Assembly: GCA_026193355.1 (NCBI GenBank)
Contig: JAPHTL010000162.1
Span: 1 to 8,500, forward strand
Direction: 5' to 3'
DNA length: 8,500 nucleotides
Origin: Rhodospirillales bacterium
Lineage (GTDB): Bacteria; Pseudomonadota; Alphaproteobacteria; Rhodospirillales; JAPHTL01
The position numbers and the translations under genes were made by a program. Under the pieces are notes generated by a model. It ran no database searches and was not told the DNA's origin. It saw nothing but the letters and a program-made list of their open reading frames with translations. Each line of letters begins with the position of its first letter. Within the stretch, counting starts at the first letter, position 1. Below, piece by piece: positions 1 to 6,669 of this stretch.

Positions 1-230
1 CCGGCCATCTGTTCGGCCGCTTCAACGGCGGCGCGGATCGATGCCTCCGCCGCATCCATGTCGACAACGACGCCCCCACGCACCCCTTCGGAGACCTGAT
101 GGCCAATGCCGACGATCTGGGGACCCAGTTCACCGTCCTTTGCTATGAAACAACAGACTTTGGTGGAGCCGACATCAAGCGCCGCCACCAGTCCGCTTCG
201 CACTCTGGGCCTTGAACCGTTCATCTTCAT
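1..230 (-). CDS. ftsA: Cell division protein FtsA, N-terminal part
   Basis: FtsA is the actin-like ATPase that tethers FtsZ to the inner membrane and recruits later division proteins. Only the first 76 codons are in the window; the frame is still open at the edge, so it is cut by the window, not broken. The visible part has the phosphate-1 loop of the actin/Hsp70 fold, ALDVGSTKVCCFIA at 17-30, followed by IVGIGHQVSEGVRGGVVVDM at 39-58 and a helix rich in Ala and Glu from 59, all typical of FtsA and of the start of its 1A/1C region. The ATG at 230 is 3 bases after the ftsQ stop, with a run of Gs about 10 bases upstream as a weak ribosome binding site. A second ATG two codons later (224) cannot be excluded. 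ftsZ would be expected next, beyond the window. Confidence 0.95.
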   Translation of the reverse strand, partial: MKMNGSRPRVRSGLVAALDVGSTKVCCFIAKDGELGPQIVGIGHQVSEGVRGGVVVDMDAAEASIRAAVEAAEQMA

Positions 231-233
231 TTC

Positions 234-1109
234 TCAGGCCCCCCGCGTACTTTTGATGACGACGGCGGGTTCGGTCCCGTCATGCTTGGGCCGGATCACC
301 AGTCGGCCCGGCATCCGCATGTCGATGATCGCCAGATCGCGCGCGAGAACCTTGTGATTGGCCTCGTAATCGGCCAGCCGCGCCCACGCCCCGGCGGGAT
401 CGTCCTCGGGCAGGCGCAATTCGGTGCCGTTCTCAAGAACAACGTTCCAGCGACGGCCACTGACCCAGACAGCTGCCCTTATGCGGTCGGCCAGAATCTT
501 CTGCCCCGCCACCATGTCGAGAAACGCAGCGGCATTTTCCGCCGCGCTTTCACCAACAACCAGGGGAAGATTGCCGAATTCCTCCAAATCCTTTTCCAGG
601 ATCACTTGTCCTGCGCGGTCGATCAGGGCGAACCGGCCTTCGCGCTGCCAAAGCGCCAGCGGCACACGCTCGGTCAGGCTGACGAGAATCGTATCGGGCA
701 GGCGCCTCTCGATCAGGGCCGTCTCAACCCAGGGCAGGGTTTCCACCCGGCGGCGCAGGTTTTCGATATCAAGCGCAAAGATCGGCGCGCCGCGGCCAAC
801 TTGCAGGGCTTCGGAAAGATTGTTGCGATCCGTCCTTTCGCGTCCTTCGACAAGAACCTCCTGGACGACAAAGCCCGCCGCCGCCGAAGACGCAATCATG
901 CCCCACTTGGCCTTGTTCACACCGCGCTCGACATACCCCCCGTACCACAACCCCATGCCCGAGGCCGCGACCGCCACGAACGCGGCCAAGGCAATCCCCG
1001 CCTGAACCGGGCGGCGGCGAAGGAACGGAACCGCGGTCTTGCGCGGGCGATGGCGTTTCATCCCCATCGCGGCGGCATCGACGCCTTTTTTGTTCATCAG
1101 CCGTCGCAT
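234..1109 (-). CDS. ftsQ: Cell division protein FtsQ
   Basis: FtsQ is a single-pass inner-membrane divisome protein. It links FtsA/FtsZ on the cytoplasmic side to the periplasmic synthesis complex through FtsB and FtsL. The 291 residues are arranged as expected: a very basic cytoplasmic N-terminus (1-36, rich in Arg and Lys), one membrane helix (about 37-58), a POTRA domain (about 80-148, starting VQEVLVEG and containing LPWVETALIERRLPDTI and SLTER), and a beta domain from about 149, beginning PLALWQREGRFALIDRAGQV. The sequence is much less conserved than its neighbours, as is normal for FtsQ; identification rests on this domain order plus its place between ddl and ftsA. The start at 1109 overlaps ddl by 13 bases. 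A second ATG at 1097 shares one base with the ddl stop (TGATG) but has no clear ribosome binding site. Confidence 0.94.
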   Translation of the reverse strand: MRRLMNKKGVDAAAMGMKRHRPRKTAVPFLRRRPVQAGIALAAFVAVAASGMGLWYGGYVERGVNKAKWGMIASSAAAGFVVQEVLVEGRERTDRNNLSEALQVGRGAPIFALDIENLRRRVETLPWVETALIERRLPDTILVSLTERVPLALWQREGRFALIDRAGQVILEKDLEEFGNLPLVVGESAAENAAAFLDMVAGQKILADRIRAAVWVSGRRWNVVLENGTELRLPEDDPAGAWARLADYEANHKVLARDLAIIDMRMPGRLVIRPKHDGTEPAVVIKSTRGA

Positions 1110-2017
1110 TGCGCGTTCTCCACCATCCAGGCAGCCAGTTCCGCGAATGAAATCCCGGCGTAGGCGGCCTGTTCAGGCACAAGCGATGTCGGGGTCAACC
1201 CCGGCTGGGTATTCACTTCGAGAATGTAGAGGCCCTCCTCGCCTTCGCTTTCGTCATAACGGAAATCCGCCCGGGTAATCCCGCGACACCCCAGGGATTG
1301 ATGGGCGGTAACAGCCGCCGCCATCGCCTTTTGCGACATGGCGTCGGAAATTTCAGCGGGGATCACATGGATCGAACCGCCATCCGCGTACTTGGCGTCG
1401 TAGTCGTAGAAACCCCGGCTGGTCGTGATCTCGGTGACGCCAAGCGGACGATCACCCATCACGGCAACGGTAAGCTCGCGACCGGCGATGTAGCGCTCGA
1501 CCATGGCGTTCGCGCCAAAGGTCCACCCTTCGGGATCAAGGGGGGAGGCGTTGTCCCCCTCTCGCGCGATATGAACGCCAACGCTGGAGCCTTCGTTGAT
1601 CGGTTTGATCACATAGGGCCGCGGCATGATATCGCCGGCGAGGATTTCCTCGCGGCTGGCGATGACATCCTCGGCGACCTTCAGACCGGCGGCCGAGAAC
1701 ACCCGCTTCGCCATGACCTTGTCCATCGCCAGCGCCGAAGCGAGAAGCCCGGAATGGGTATAGGGAATACCAAGAAGCTCCAGCAGGCCCTGAATGCAGC
1801 CGTCCTCGCCGTAGCGTCCGTGGAGGCCGTTGAAGACAACGTCGGGACGCGGGAAAAGGCGGGTAAGAAGAACCCCGGCGTCGCGCTGCACATCGATCGG
1901 GGTCACGCGATAACCCGCCGTCGTCAGCGCCTTGCAGACCGAAGCGCCGGTCACCAGAGAAACCTCGCGTTCGGCCGACCAGCCGCCCATCAGGACCGCG
2001 ACATGTTTGCTCGTCAT
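1097..2017 (-). CDS. ddl: D-alanine--D-alanine ligase (DdlB type)
   Basis: Ddl is the cytoplasmic ATP-grasp enzyme that joins two D-alanines into the dipeptide used by MurF. From the ATG at 2017 it has 306 residues, the same as E. coli DdlB. An in-frame extension upstream to 2242 exists but lies inside murB and is not Ddl-like, while 2017 has AAGGAGG at a 6-base spacing and an ATGA overlap with murB. Motifs are VLMGGWSAEREVSL (8-21) with Glu16, NGLHGRYGEDG (63-73), YVIKPINEGSSVGV (135-148) with the active-site Ser pair, FYDYDAKY (203-210), RADFR (249-253) and EVNTQPGLTPTSLVP (267-281), with Glu267 and Asn269 as metal ligands. Tyr210, matching Tyr216 of E. coli DdlB, points to D-Ala-D-Ala; D-lactate ligases of the VanA type have a different residue there. 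It is a biosynthetic, not a resistance, ligase. Confidence 0.98.
   Translation of the reverse strand: MTSKHVAVLMGGWSAEREVSLVTGASVCKALTTAGYRVTPIDVQRDAGVLLTRLFPRPDVVFNGLHGRYGEDGCIQGLLELLGIPYTHSGLLASALAMDKVMAKRVFSAAGLKVAEDVIASREEILAGDIMPRPYVIKPINEGSSVGVHIAREGDNASPLDPEGWTFGANAMVERYIAGRELTVAVMGDRPLGVTEITTSRGFYDYDAKYADGGSIHVIPAEISDAMSQKAMAAAVTAHQSLGCRGITRADFRYDESEGEEGLYILEVNTQPGLTPTSLVPEQAAYAGISFAELAAWMVENAQCDG
1118..1121 (-). promoter_or_regulatory. Ribosome binding site supporting the ftsQ start at 1109
   Basis: Minus-strand GGAG from 1121 to 1118 lies 8 bases before the ATG at 1109, inside the last codons of ddl. The alternative ATG at 1097 would sit 20 bases from this site, so the longer FtsQ is preferred. 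Confidence 0.6.
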
Positions 2018-2979
2018 CGCGCCCCTCCTTCCTGGTTTTCGACGTCGCGCAGGCCCGTTGATGCGGGAACGCCGATCCGCCGGATTTCCCATTCCAGCCG
2101 TACGCCCGCATTCTCGGCGACACGACGACGAACCTCTTCGCCAAGCCCTTCCAGATCGGCCGCCGTCGCCGTCCCGGTATTGACGAGGAAATTGCAGTGT
2201 TTCTCCGAAACCATGGCCCCGCCGCGACGCAACCCCCGACACCCTGCGGCGTCGATCAGTTCCCAGGCCTTGTAGCCGGGAGGGTTGGCGAAAGTGCTGC
2301 CGCCCGTCGCCGTGCCGATGGGTTGGCTTTCCTCGCGCGCCGTGCGGATTTCCCCCATGCGACCTTCGATCGCCGCGCGGGCATCCGGTTGCCCCTTGAG
2401 GCGCGCCTCGGTGAAAACCCAGTCCGACGGAATGCCGCTGTGGCGATAGGAAAACGCCAGATCGGTGGGGGTCAGTTCATGCAGGAGGCCCTTCGCATCG
2501 ACGGCGGATGCGCCCAGCGTGACGTCCTTCATCTCGACACCGTAGGCCCCCGCATTCATGCGCAGCGCACCGCCGATGGTTCCCGGAATGCCGCTGAGGA
2601 ATTCAAGCCCGCCGATGCCCGCCTCACATGCCGTCAGCGCGACGTTAAGGTCCAGCGCGGCGGCGCCAGCGCGGATATGCGTTCCCTCAACCACAATGCC
2701 AGTGAACCCCCGGCCCAGACGGATCACCACACCGGGCACCCCGCCATCGCGGACAAGAACATTCGATCCAACGCCCAGCATCGTGACCGGAACATCGTCG
2801 GGTTTGGCGGCCAGGAACCCGGCCAGATCCTCGGCATCGAGGGGGCGGAACATCACTTCGGCGGGGCCGCCCACCTTGAACCACGTAATGCGGGCGAGCG
2901 AAGCCGCGACCGTATAGCGGCCCCGAACCGTGGGGAGTCGCTCGATCAAACCGGTATCCATCTCACGCGCAGTCATCAT
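2014..2979 (-). CDS. murB: UDP-N-acetylenolpyruvoylglucosamine reductase (MurB)
   Basis: MurB is the cytoplasmic FAD enzyme that reduces UDP-GlcNAc-enolpyruvate to UDP-MurNAc using NADPH. From 2979 the protein has 321 residues. The FAD-binding part contains TWFKVGGPAE (32-41), LGVGSNVLVRDGG (68-80) and GIPGTIGGALRMNAGAYG (130-147). The substrate domain contains FSYRHSGI (176-183) with the conserved Tyr178-Arg179, GGSTFANPPG (226-235) with Ser228, the proton donor to the enol intermediate, and LEWEIRRIG (295-303), whose Glu298 matches the conserved catalytic Glu. It lacks the extra C-terminal loop of the E. coli-type enzyme and so looks like a type II MurB. The start is one of two adjacent ATGs, 2979 or 2976; 2979 is chosen because AAGG lies 7 bases before it and it forms ATGA with the murC stop. 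In-frame ATGs further upstream lie inside murC and are not favoured. Confidence 0.97.
   Translation of the reverse strand: MMTAREMDTGLIERLPTVRGRYTVAASLARITWFKVGGPAEVMFRPLDAEDLAGFLAAKPDDVPVTMLGVGSNVLVRDGGVPGVVIRLGRGFTGIVVEGTHIRAGAAALDLNVALTACEAGIGGLEFLSGIPGTIGGALRMNAGAYGVEMKDVTLGASAVDAKGLLHELTPTDLAFSYRHSGIPSDWVFTEARLKGQPDARAAIEGRMGEIRTAREESQPIGTATGGSTFANPPGYKAWELIDAAGCRGLRRGGAMVSEKHCNFLVNTGTATAADLEGLGEEVRRRVAENAGVRLEWEIRRIGVPASTGLRDVENQEGGAR
2024..2030 (-). promoter_or_regulatory. Strong ribosome binding site of ddl
   Basis: Minus-strand AAGGAGG from 2030 to 2024 lies 6 bases before the ATG at 2017, within the last codons of murB. It decides the start of ddl, since the open frame continues 75 codons further upstream into murB with no comparable site considered there. 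Confidence 0.85.
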
Positions 2980-4415
2980 TCTTCCGCCTTCCCCTCCTGC
3001 CCGACCGCGCCTTGCAGTGCCGCCAGTTCCGAAGGCAGGGCATTCGCCCAGGCCGTGATATTTCCCGCACCGAGGCAAACCACCAGATCGCCATCCACCG
3101 CCAGATCAGCGACAAGGGCCGCCAGGTCCGATGCGTTTTCGAGCGGGATTACGTTGCGATGGCCGTGATCGCGCATGGCGTCCGTCAGGGCGCGGCGATC
3201 GATCCCTTCGATCGGCGTTTCGCCCGCCGCGTAGATGTCCGAGACCAGAACGGCGTCGGCATCGTTGAAGCAGGTGCAGAATTCCTCGAACAGGTCGCGG
3301 ACACGGGAATACCGGTGCGGCTGGAAAACGGCGATCACCTTGCCGCGGGTCGCCGAACGGGCGGCGCGAAGCACGGCGGCGATTTCCACCGGATGATGGC
3401 CATAATCGTCGATCACCGTGATGCCTCCGGCCTCGCCGGTCTTGGTGAAGCGTCGCTTCACGCCCTTGAATTCGGATAGCGCCTTGCGCAGGACGGCTTC
3501 GTCGAGCGCCATCTCGATGCCAATTGCAATCGCCGCCAGCGCATTCTGGACGTTGTGCTCTCCGAACATGGGCAGGTGCATGCCCTTCATCGTCCAGTTG
3601 CTGTCGGCGACACGGTCGGTCACGACGATGTCAAAACGGATTCCGGATAGATCGGGGGCAAGGTTCACCGCGCGCACATCCGCCTGTGGGCTGAATCCAT
3701 AGGTGATGATCTTGCGATCCGAGACGCGCGGGATCATCGCCTGAACCTCTGGATGGTCGATGCACAACGCCGCAAAACCGTAGAACGGCACATTCTCGAC
3801 GAACTGCACGAAGGCGGCGCGCAGCGCATCGAACGACCCGTAATGGTCCAGATGTTCGGGATCGATGTTGGTGACGACCGCCGCAACAGCCGGCAGCTTG
3901 ATGAAGGTTCCATCCGATTCATCGGCTTCGACGACCATCCAGTCGCCACCGCCAAGCCGCGCATTGGTGCCGTAGGCGTTGATGATGCCGCCGTTGATCA
4001 CCGTGGGGTCGAGGCTCGCCGCATCAAGCAACGAAGCCACCATCGATGTGGTTGTCGTCTTCCCATGGGTTCCACCGACCGCGATCGACCATTTCAGGCG
4101 CATCAGCTCAGCCAGCATTTCGGCCCTGCGCACAACGGGGATCAGACGGTGCCGCGCCTCCACAACCTCGGGGTTGTCGGCCTTCACCGCCGACGAGATC
4201 ACGACGACGCGCGCCGCCCCAAGATTTTCCGCAGCATGCCCGATGGTGATCTCGATCCCCTGATCGCGAAGCCTTTTGACGTTGGCGCTTTCAGCCATAT
4301 CGCTTCCCTGAACCGAATAGCCGAGGTTAAGCAGTACCTCGGCGATGCCGCTCATGCCGATCCCGCCGATGCCGACGAAGTGAATGGTGCCAATACTGAG
4401 CGGAAGCGTTCTCAT
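2976..4415 (-). CDS. murC: UDP-N-acetylmuramate--L-alanine ligase (MurC)
   Basis: MurC is the first Mur ligase, adding L-alanine to UDP-MurNAc with ATP in the cytoplasm. The 479 residues are full length for the family. The N-terminal UDP-MurNAc domain has HFVGIGGIGMSGIAE at 12-26, the typical MurC glycine-rich start. The central domain has the P-loop GGTHGKTTTT at 114-123, EADESDGT at 163-170, NIDPEHLDHYG at 183-193 and GEHNVQNALAA at 285-295. The C-terminal domain has RRF at 321-323, DDYGHHPVE at 336-344 and FQPHRYSR at 364-371, and ends after LGAGNITAW. THGKT rather than TNGKS in the P-loop, together with DYGHHP, marks MurC or Mpl rather than MurD; the cluster context settles on MurC. The ATG at 4415 is preceded by AAAGGA at a 7-base spacing and overlaps the murG stop by 4 bases. 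Confidence 0.98.
   Translation of the reverse strand: MRTLPLSIGTIHFVGIGGIGMSGIAEVLLNLGYSVQGSDMAESANVKRLRDQGIEITIGHAAENLGAARVVVISSAVKADNPEVVEARHRLIPVVRRAEMLAELMRLKWSIAVGGTHGKTTTTSMVASLLDAASLDPTVINGGIINAYGTNARLGGGDWMVVEADESDGTFIKLPAVAAVVTNIDPEHLDHYGSFDALRAAFVQFVENVPFYGFAALCIDHPEVQAMIPRVSDRKIITYGFSPQADVRAVNLAPDLSGIRFDIVVTDRVADSNWTMKGMHLPMFGEHNVQNALAAIAIGIEMALDEAVLRKALSEFKGVKRRFTKTGEAGGITVIDDYGHHPVEIAAVLRAARSATRGKVIAVFQPHRYSRVRDLFEEFCTCFNDADAVLVSDIYAAGETPIEGIDRRALTDAMRDHGHRNVIPLENASDLAALVADLAVDGDLVVCLGAGNITAWANALPSELAALQGAVGQEGKAEE
2987..2998 (-). promoter_or_regulatory. Purine-rich ribosome binding region of murB within murC
   Basis: On the minus strand AGGAGGGGAAGG runs from 2998 to 2987, giving two possible Shine-Dalgarno cores: AGGAGG, about 13 bases from the ATG at 2979, and AAGG, 7 bases from it. 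The nearer core suits 2979 better than 2976. The run also encodes the Gln-Glu-Gly end of MurC, so it serves two purposes. Confidence 0.5.
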
Positions 4416-5551
4416 GCCGCCGTCCTTTCAGGCGCATCGCCGCCGTTTTCACCCAACAGGGAACAGACTTCGTCGGCCAGACGCTCCGCTGCATCGGGTC
4501 GGCCGGCCGCCTGCGCCCCTGTGGCCGCATTGCGCAGGATTTGCGGCATGGAGAACAGGTTCTCCAGACGGGCCGCCAGCTTCTCCGCCGTGAAATCGCC
4601 CTGCGGCATCAGCCATCCGCCGCCGGCCTCGTCAACGGCATGGGCGTTGTACGTCTGGTGATCGTCGGCGGCGAAGGGATAGGGAACCAGAATCGCCGGT
4701 CGTCCAACGGCCGTCAGTTCGGCCACGGTCGACGCCCCCGCCCGTGTAATCAGCAGATGCGCGGAGACAAGGCGCTCGGGCACATCATCGAAAAACGTTG
4801 CAAGCTCTGCCCGGACGGGCAACTTCGCATAAGCCGCCCGCGCCGCATCAATGTCTTCGGGGCGACATTGCTGGACCACCGAAAGGCGCGCCTGAATGGC
4901 GGCTGGAAGCAAGGCGATCGCCTGGGGGACCACGGCGCTGAACACGCTGGCCCCCTGGCTGCCGCCGAGAATCAGAAGACTGATCGGACTTTCCTCGTCC
5001 AGCGCCGGATAGGGTCGACCTCTGACGGCCGCGATGGCGGGACGGACAGGCATCCCCGTTCGCACGGTCTTTGAGCCGGCCCCGGCGGGAATGTTTCGCA
5101 CGGCGCCGAACGACGTTGCGATCCGGTCCACGCGCCCGGCGAGAAGCCTGTTGGCGCGACCAAGGACCGCGTTCTGTTCATGGATGGCCGTGTGCATATG
5201 GGCCAACGTCGCCGCCAGCATCGTCGGAACCGAAGCATACCCCCCGAAACCGACCACAACAGCCGGTCGCAGGCGGCCAAGGATTCCACGGGCCTGAATC
5301 GTTCCAAGGCCAAGTTCGACCACGCTGAACAGGCGGGCCAGCAGCCCCCTTCCGGCAATCCCGGCCGCGCGGATGCGATGGGTTTCGATCGCCCCGAGAC
5401 GACCGCCATAGGCGCCGCCGCGACGGTCTGTGACCAGCGCCAGACGACAACCGCGGTTCGCCAGTTCGGCAGCCAGCGCCTCGGCGGGGAAAACGTGACC
5501 GCCGGTTCCGCCCGTCGCCAGGACGACCAGGGGTTTCGTGGCGACGGTCAT
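4412..5551 (-). CDS. murG: Lipid II synthase, UDP-GlcNAc:lipid I GlcNAc transferase (MurG)
   Basis: MurG is a peripheral enzyme on the cytoplasmic face of the inner membrane. It transfers GlcNAc from UDP-GlcNAc to lipid I, giving lipid II. The 379-residue protein has the two Rossmann-like domains of GT28 (GT-B fold). The N-terminal domain shows G-loop 1, GGTGGHVFPA at 14-23 with the conserved His19, G-loop 2, GFGGYASVPT at 101-110, and HEQN at 124-127. The C-terminal UDP-GlcNAc domain shows G-loop 3, LGGSQGAS at 195-202, TRAGASTVAEL at 269-279 with Glu278, and DDHQTYNA at 297-304 containing the conserved Gln299. The length is slightly above the usual 355-365, partly from a short hydrophilic tail after residue 365. 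The ATG at 5551 is supported by GGGAGG six bases upstream and by the ATGA overlap with ftsW. Its own stop overlaps murC in the same way. Confidence 0.98.
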   Translation of the reverse strand: MTVATKPLVVLATGGTGGHVFPAEALAAELANRGCRLALVTDRRGGAYGGRLGAIETHRIRAAGIAGRGLLARLFSVVELGLGTIQARGILGRLRPAVVVGFGGYASVPTMLAATLAHMHTAIHEQNAVLGRANRLLAGRVDRIATSFGAVRNIPAGAGSKTVRTGMPVRPAIAAVRGRPYPALDEESPISLLILGGSQGASVFSAVVPQAIALLPAAIQARLSVVQQCRPEDIDAARAAYAKLPVRAELATFFDDVPERLVSAHLLITRAGASTVAELTAVGRPAILVPYPFAADDHQTYNAHAVDEAGGGWLMPQGDFTAEKLAARLENLFSMPQILRNAATGAQAAGRPDAAERLADEVCSLLGENGGDAPERTAA

Positions 5552-6669
5552 GGGCCGCCTCCCGGGCGCCAGCGGGTCAGCGCCAGCATCATGCCCATGG
5601 CGATGGCGACCGCCAGCATCGACGATCCACCGTAAGAGATGAACGGAAGCGTCATTCCCTTTGTCGGGATGAGATGCACGGTCGAGGCCATGTTGATGAT
5701 CGCCTGAAGGCCGAACTGAACCAGCAGGCCCACCACCGCGAGAAGGACATACAGGTCCTTTTCCTGAAACATCCGCGAAAAGCCGCGCAGCACCACGAAG
5801 GCATAAAGCGCGATGATCAACAGACAGGCGAACAATCCGAACTCCTCACCCGCGACGGCGAAAATGAAATCGGCGTGGGAGTCGGGCAGGACGGCTTTCA
5901 CCGTTCCTTCGCCCGGACCGGTGCCGAACATCCCGCCGTTCATGAATGCTTCCATCGAACGGCTGACCTGATAGCTGTCCCCTGCCGATGGATCGAGGAA
6001 ACGATCGATGCGCGAACGCACGTGATCGAAGGCGAAATACGATGTGATGCCACCGCCGATGAAGATCGCCCCGATGATCATCACAAGGATCATCGGCATG
6101 CCCGCCAGAAAGAATTGCACACCCCAGACCGCGGAAAGAACGATGGTCATGCCCACGTCCGGCTGCAAAAGCATCAGCCCCGCGCACAGGGCGAACAGCC
6201 CGGCGGCAAGGGCATGGCCCGGAAACGTCTTGTCGAGGCTTCGCGCTGCGAACAGCCATGCGGCTACGACAGGGAACGAAGCCTTGACGAATTCCGATGG
6301 TTGCAGGGAAATGCCGCCAAGGCGCAGCCAGCGACTGGCGCCCTTGACCTCGTTGCCGAAGAAAAGCGTCGCAAGCGTCAACACCAGCCCTGCCGCAAGA
6401 ACCACCACAGCAAACCGGCGAACCCCCGAAGGCGTGAGCAGGGAAATGCCGATCATCATGGCCAGCGCCACCGGCAGGAAAATGAACTGACGCCGGGCGA
6501 AATAGAAGGTCTCGAACCCAAGCCGTTCAGCCACGGCAGGGGTCGCCGCCAGCGCCAGCACCGCGCCGATTGCGGCGATGCCGATCAGGGCCGCCAGCAC
6601 CCAGCGGTCCACCGTCCACCACCAGCGGCCGACAAGGCTGTTATCCGTTCTGGAGAATGTCGCGCTCAT
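5548..6669 (-). CDS. ftsW: Septal peptidoglycan glycosyltransferase FtsW (SEDS family)
   Basis: FtsW is the polytopic SEDS protein that polymerises lipid II into glycan strands at the division septum, working with the transpeptidase FtsI. From the ATG at 6669 it is 373 residues long. An ATG 17 codons upstream (6720) is possible in frame, but 6669 forms the ATGA overlap with the murD stop seen at most junctions here, and a GAGGGGG purine run lies 7 bases upstream of it. About ten membrane helices can be seen, beginning near residue 22. Family motifs are WLRLGGISLQPSEFVK (114-129), LLQPDVGMTIV (167-177), HADFIFAVAGEE (265-276) and PTKGMTLPFISYGGSS (335-350). Asp267 in HADF matches the catalytic Asp of SEDS enzymes (Asp297 in E. 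coli FtsW). Its place between murD and murG, inside the dcw cluster, favours FtsW over RodA. Confidence 0.97.
   Translation of the reverse strand: MSATFSRTDNSLVGRWWWTVDRWVLAALIGIAAIGAVLALAATPAVAERLGFETFYFARRQFIFLPVALAMMIGISLLTPSGVRRFAVVVLAAGLVLTLATLFFGNEVKGASRWLRLGGISLQPSEFVKASFPVVAAWLFAARSLDKTFPGHALAAGLFALCAGLMLLQPDVGMTIVLSAVWGVQFFLAGMPMILVMIIGAIFIGGGITSYFAFDHVRSRIDRFLDPSAGDSYQVSRSMEAFMNGGMFGTGPGEGTVKAVLPDSHADFIFAVAGEEFGLFACLLIIALYAFVVLRGFSRMFQEKDLYVLLAVVGLLVQFGLQAIINMASTVHLIPTKGMTLPFISYGGSSMLAVAIAMGMMLALTRWRPGGGP
5558..5563 (-). promoter_or_regulatory. Ribosome binding site of murG inside the ftsW 3' end
   Basis: Minus-strand GGGAGG from 5563 to 5558 lies 6 bases before the murG ATG at 5551. 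It is within the last codons of ftsW and supports this start over any other. The ftsW stop and murG start share ATGA. Confidence 0.7.

Noticed and set aside
282..1163. A 293-codon open frame on the plus strand, opposite ftsQ
   Set aside because: It is antisense to ftsQ across nearly its whole length, has no recognisable motif, and is explained by codon bias in the coding strand.
2018..2242. A 75-codon N-terminal extension of Ddl
   Set aside because: The extension lies inside the murB coding region in another frame, resembles no Ddl N-terminus, and the start at 2017 has a strong ribosome binding site and gives the usual 306 residues.
2980..3078. A 33-codon N-terminal extension of MurB
   Set aside because: It lies inside the 3' end of murC, is rich in Gly and Arg, and the ATG at 2979 has a ribosome binding site and the usual overlap.
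2197..3168. A 323-codon open frame on the plus strand, opposite murB and the end of murC
   Set aside because: It is the antisense shadow of two conserved genes, is rich in Arg, Ala and His, and has no domain I recognise. The same applies to the plus-strand frames at 3753-4661 and 1298-2275.
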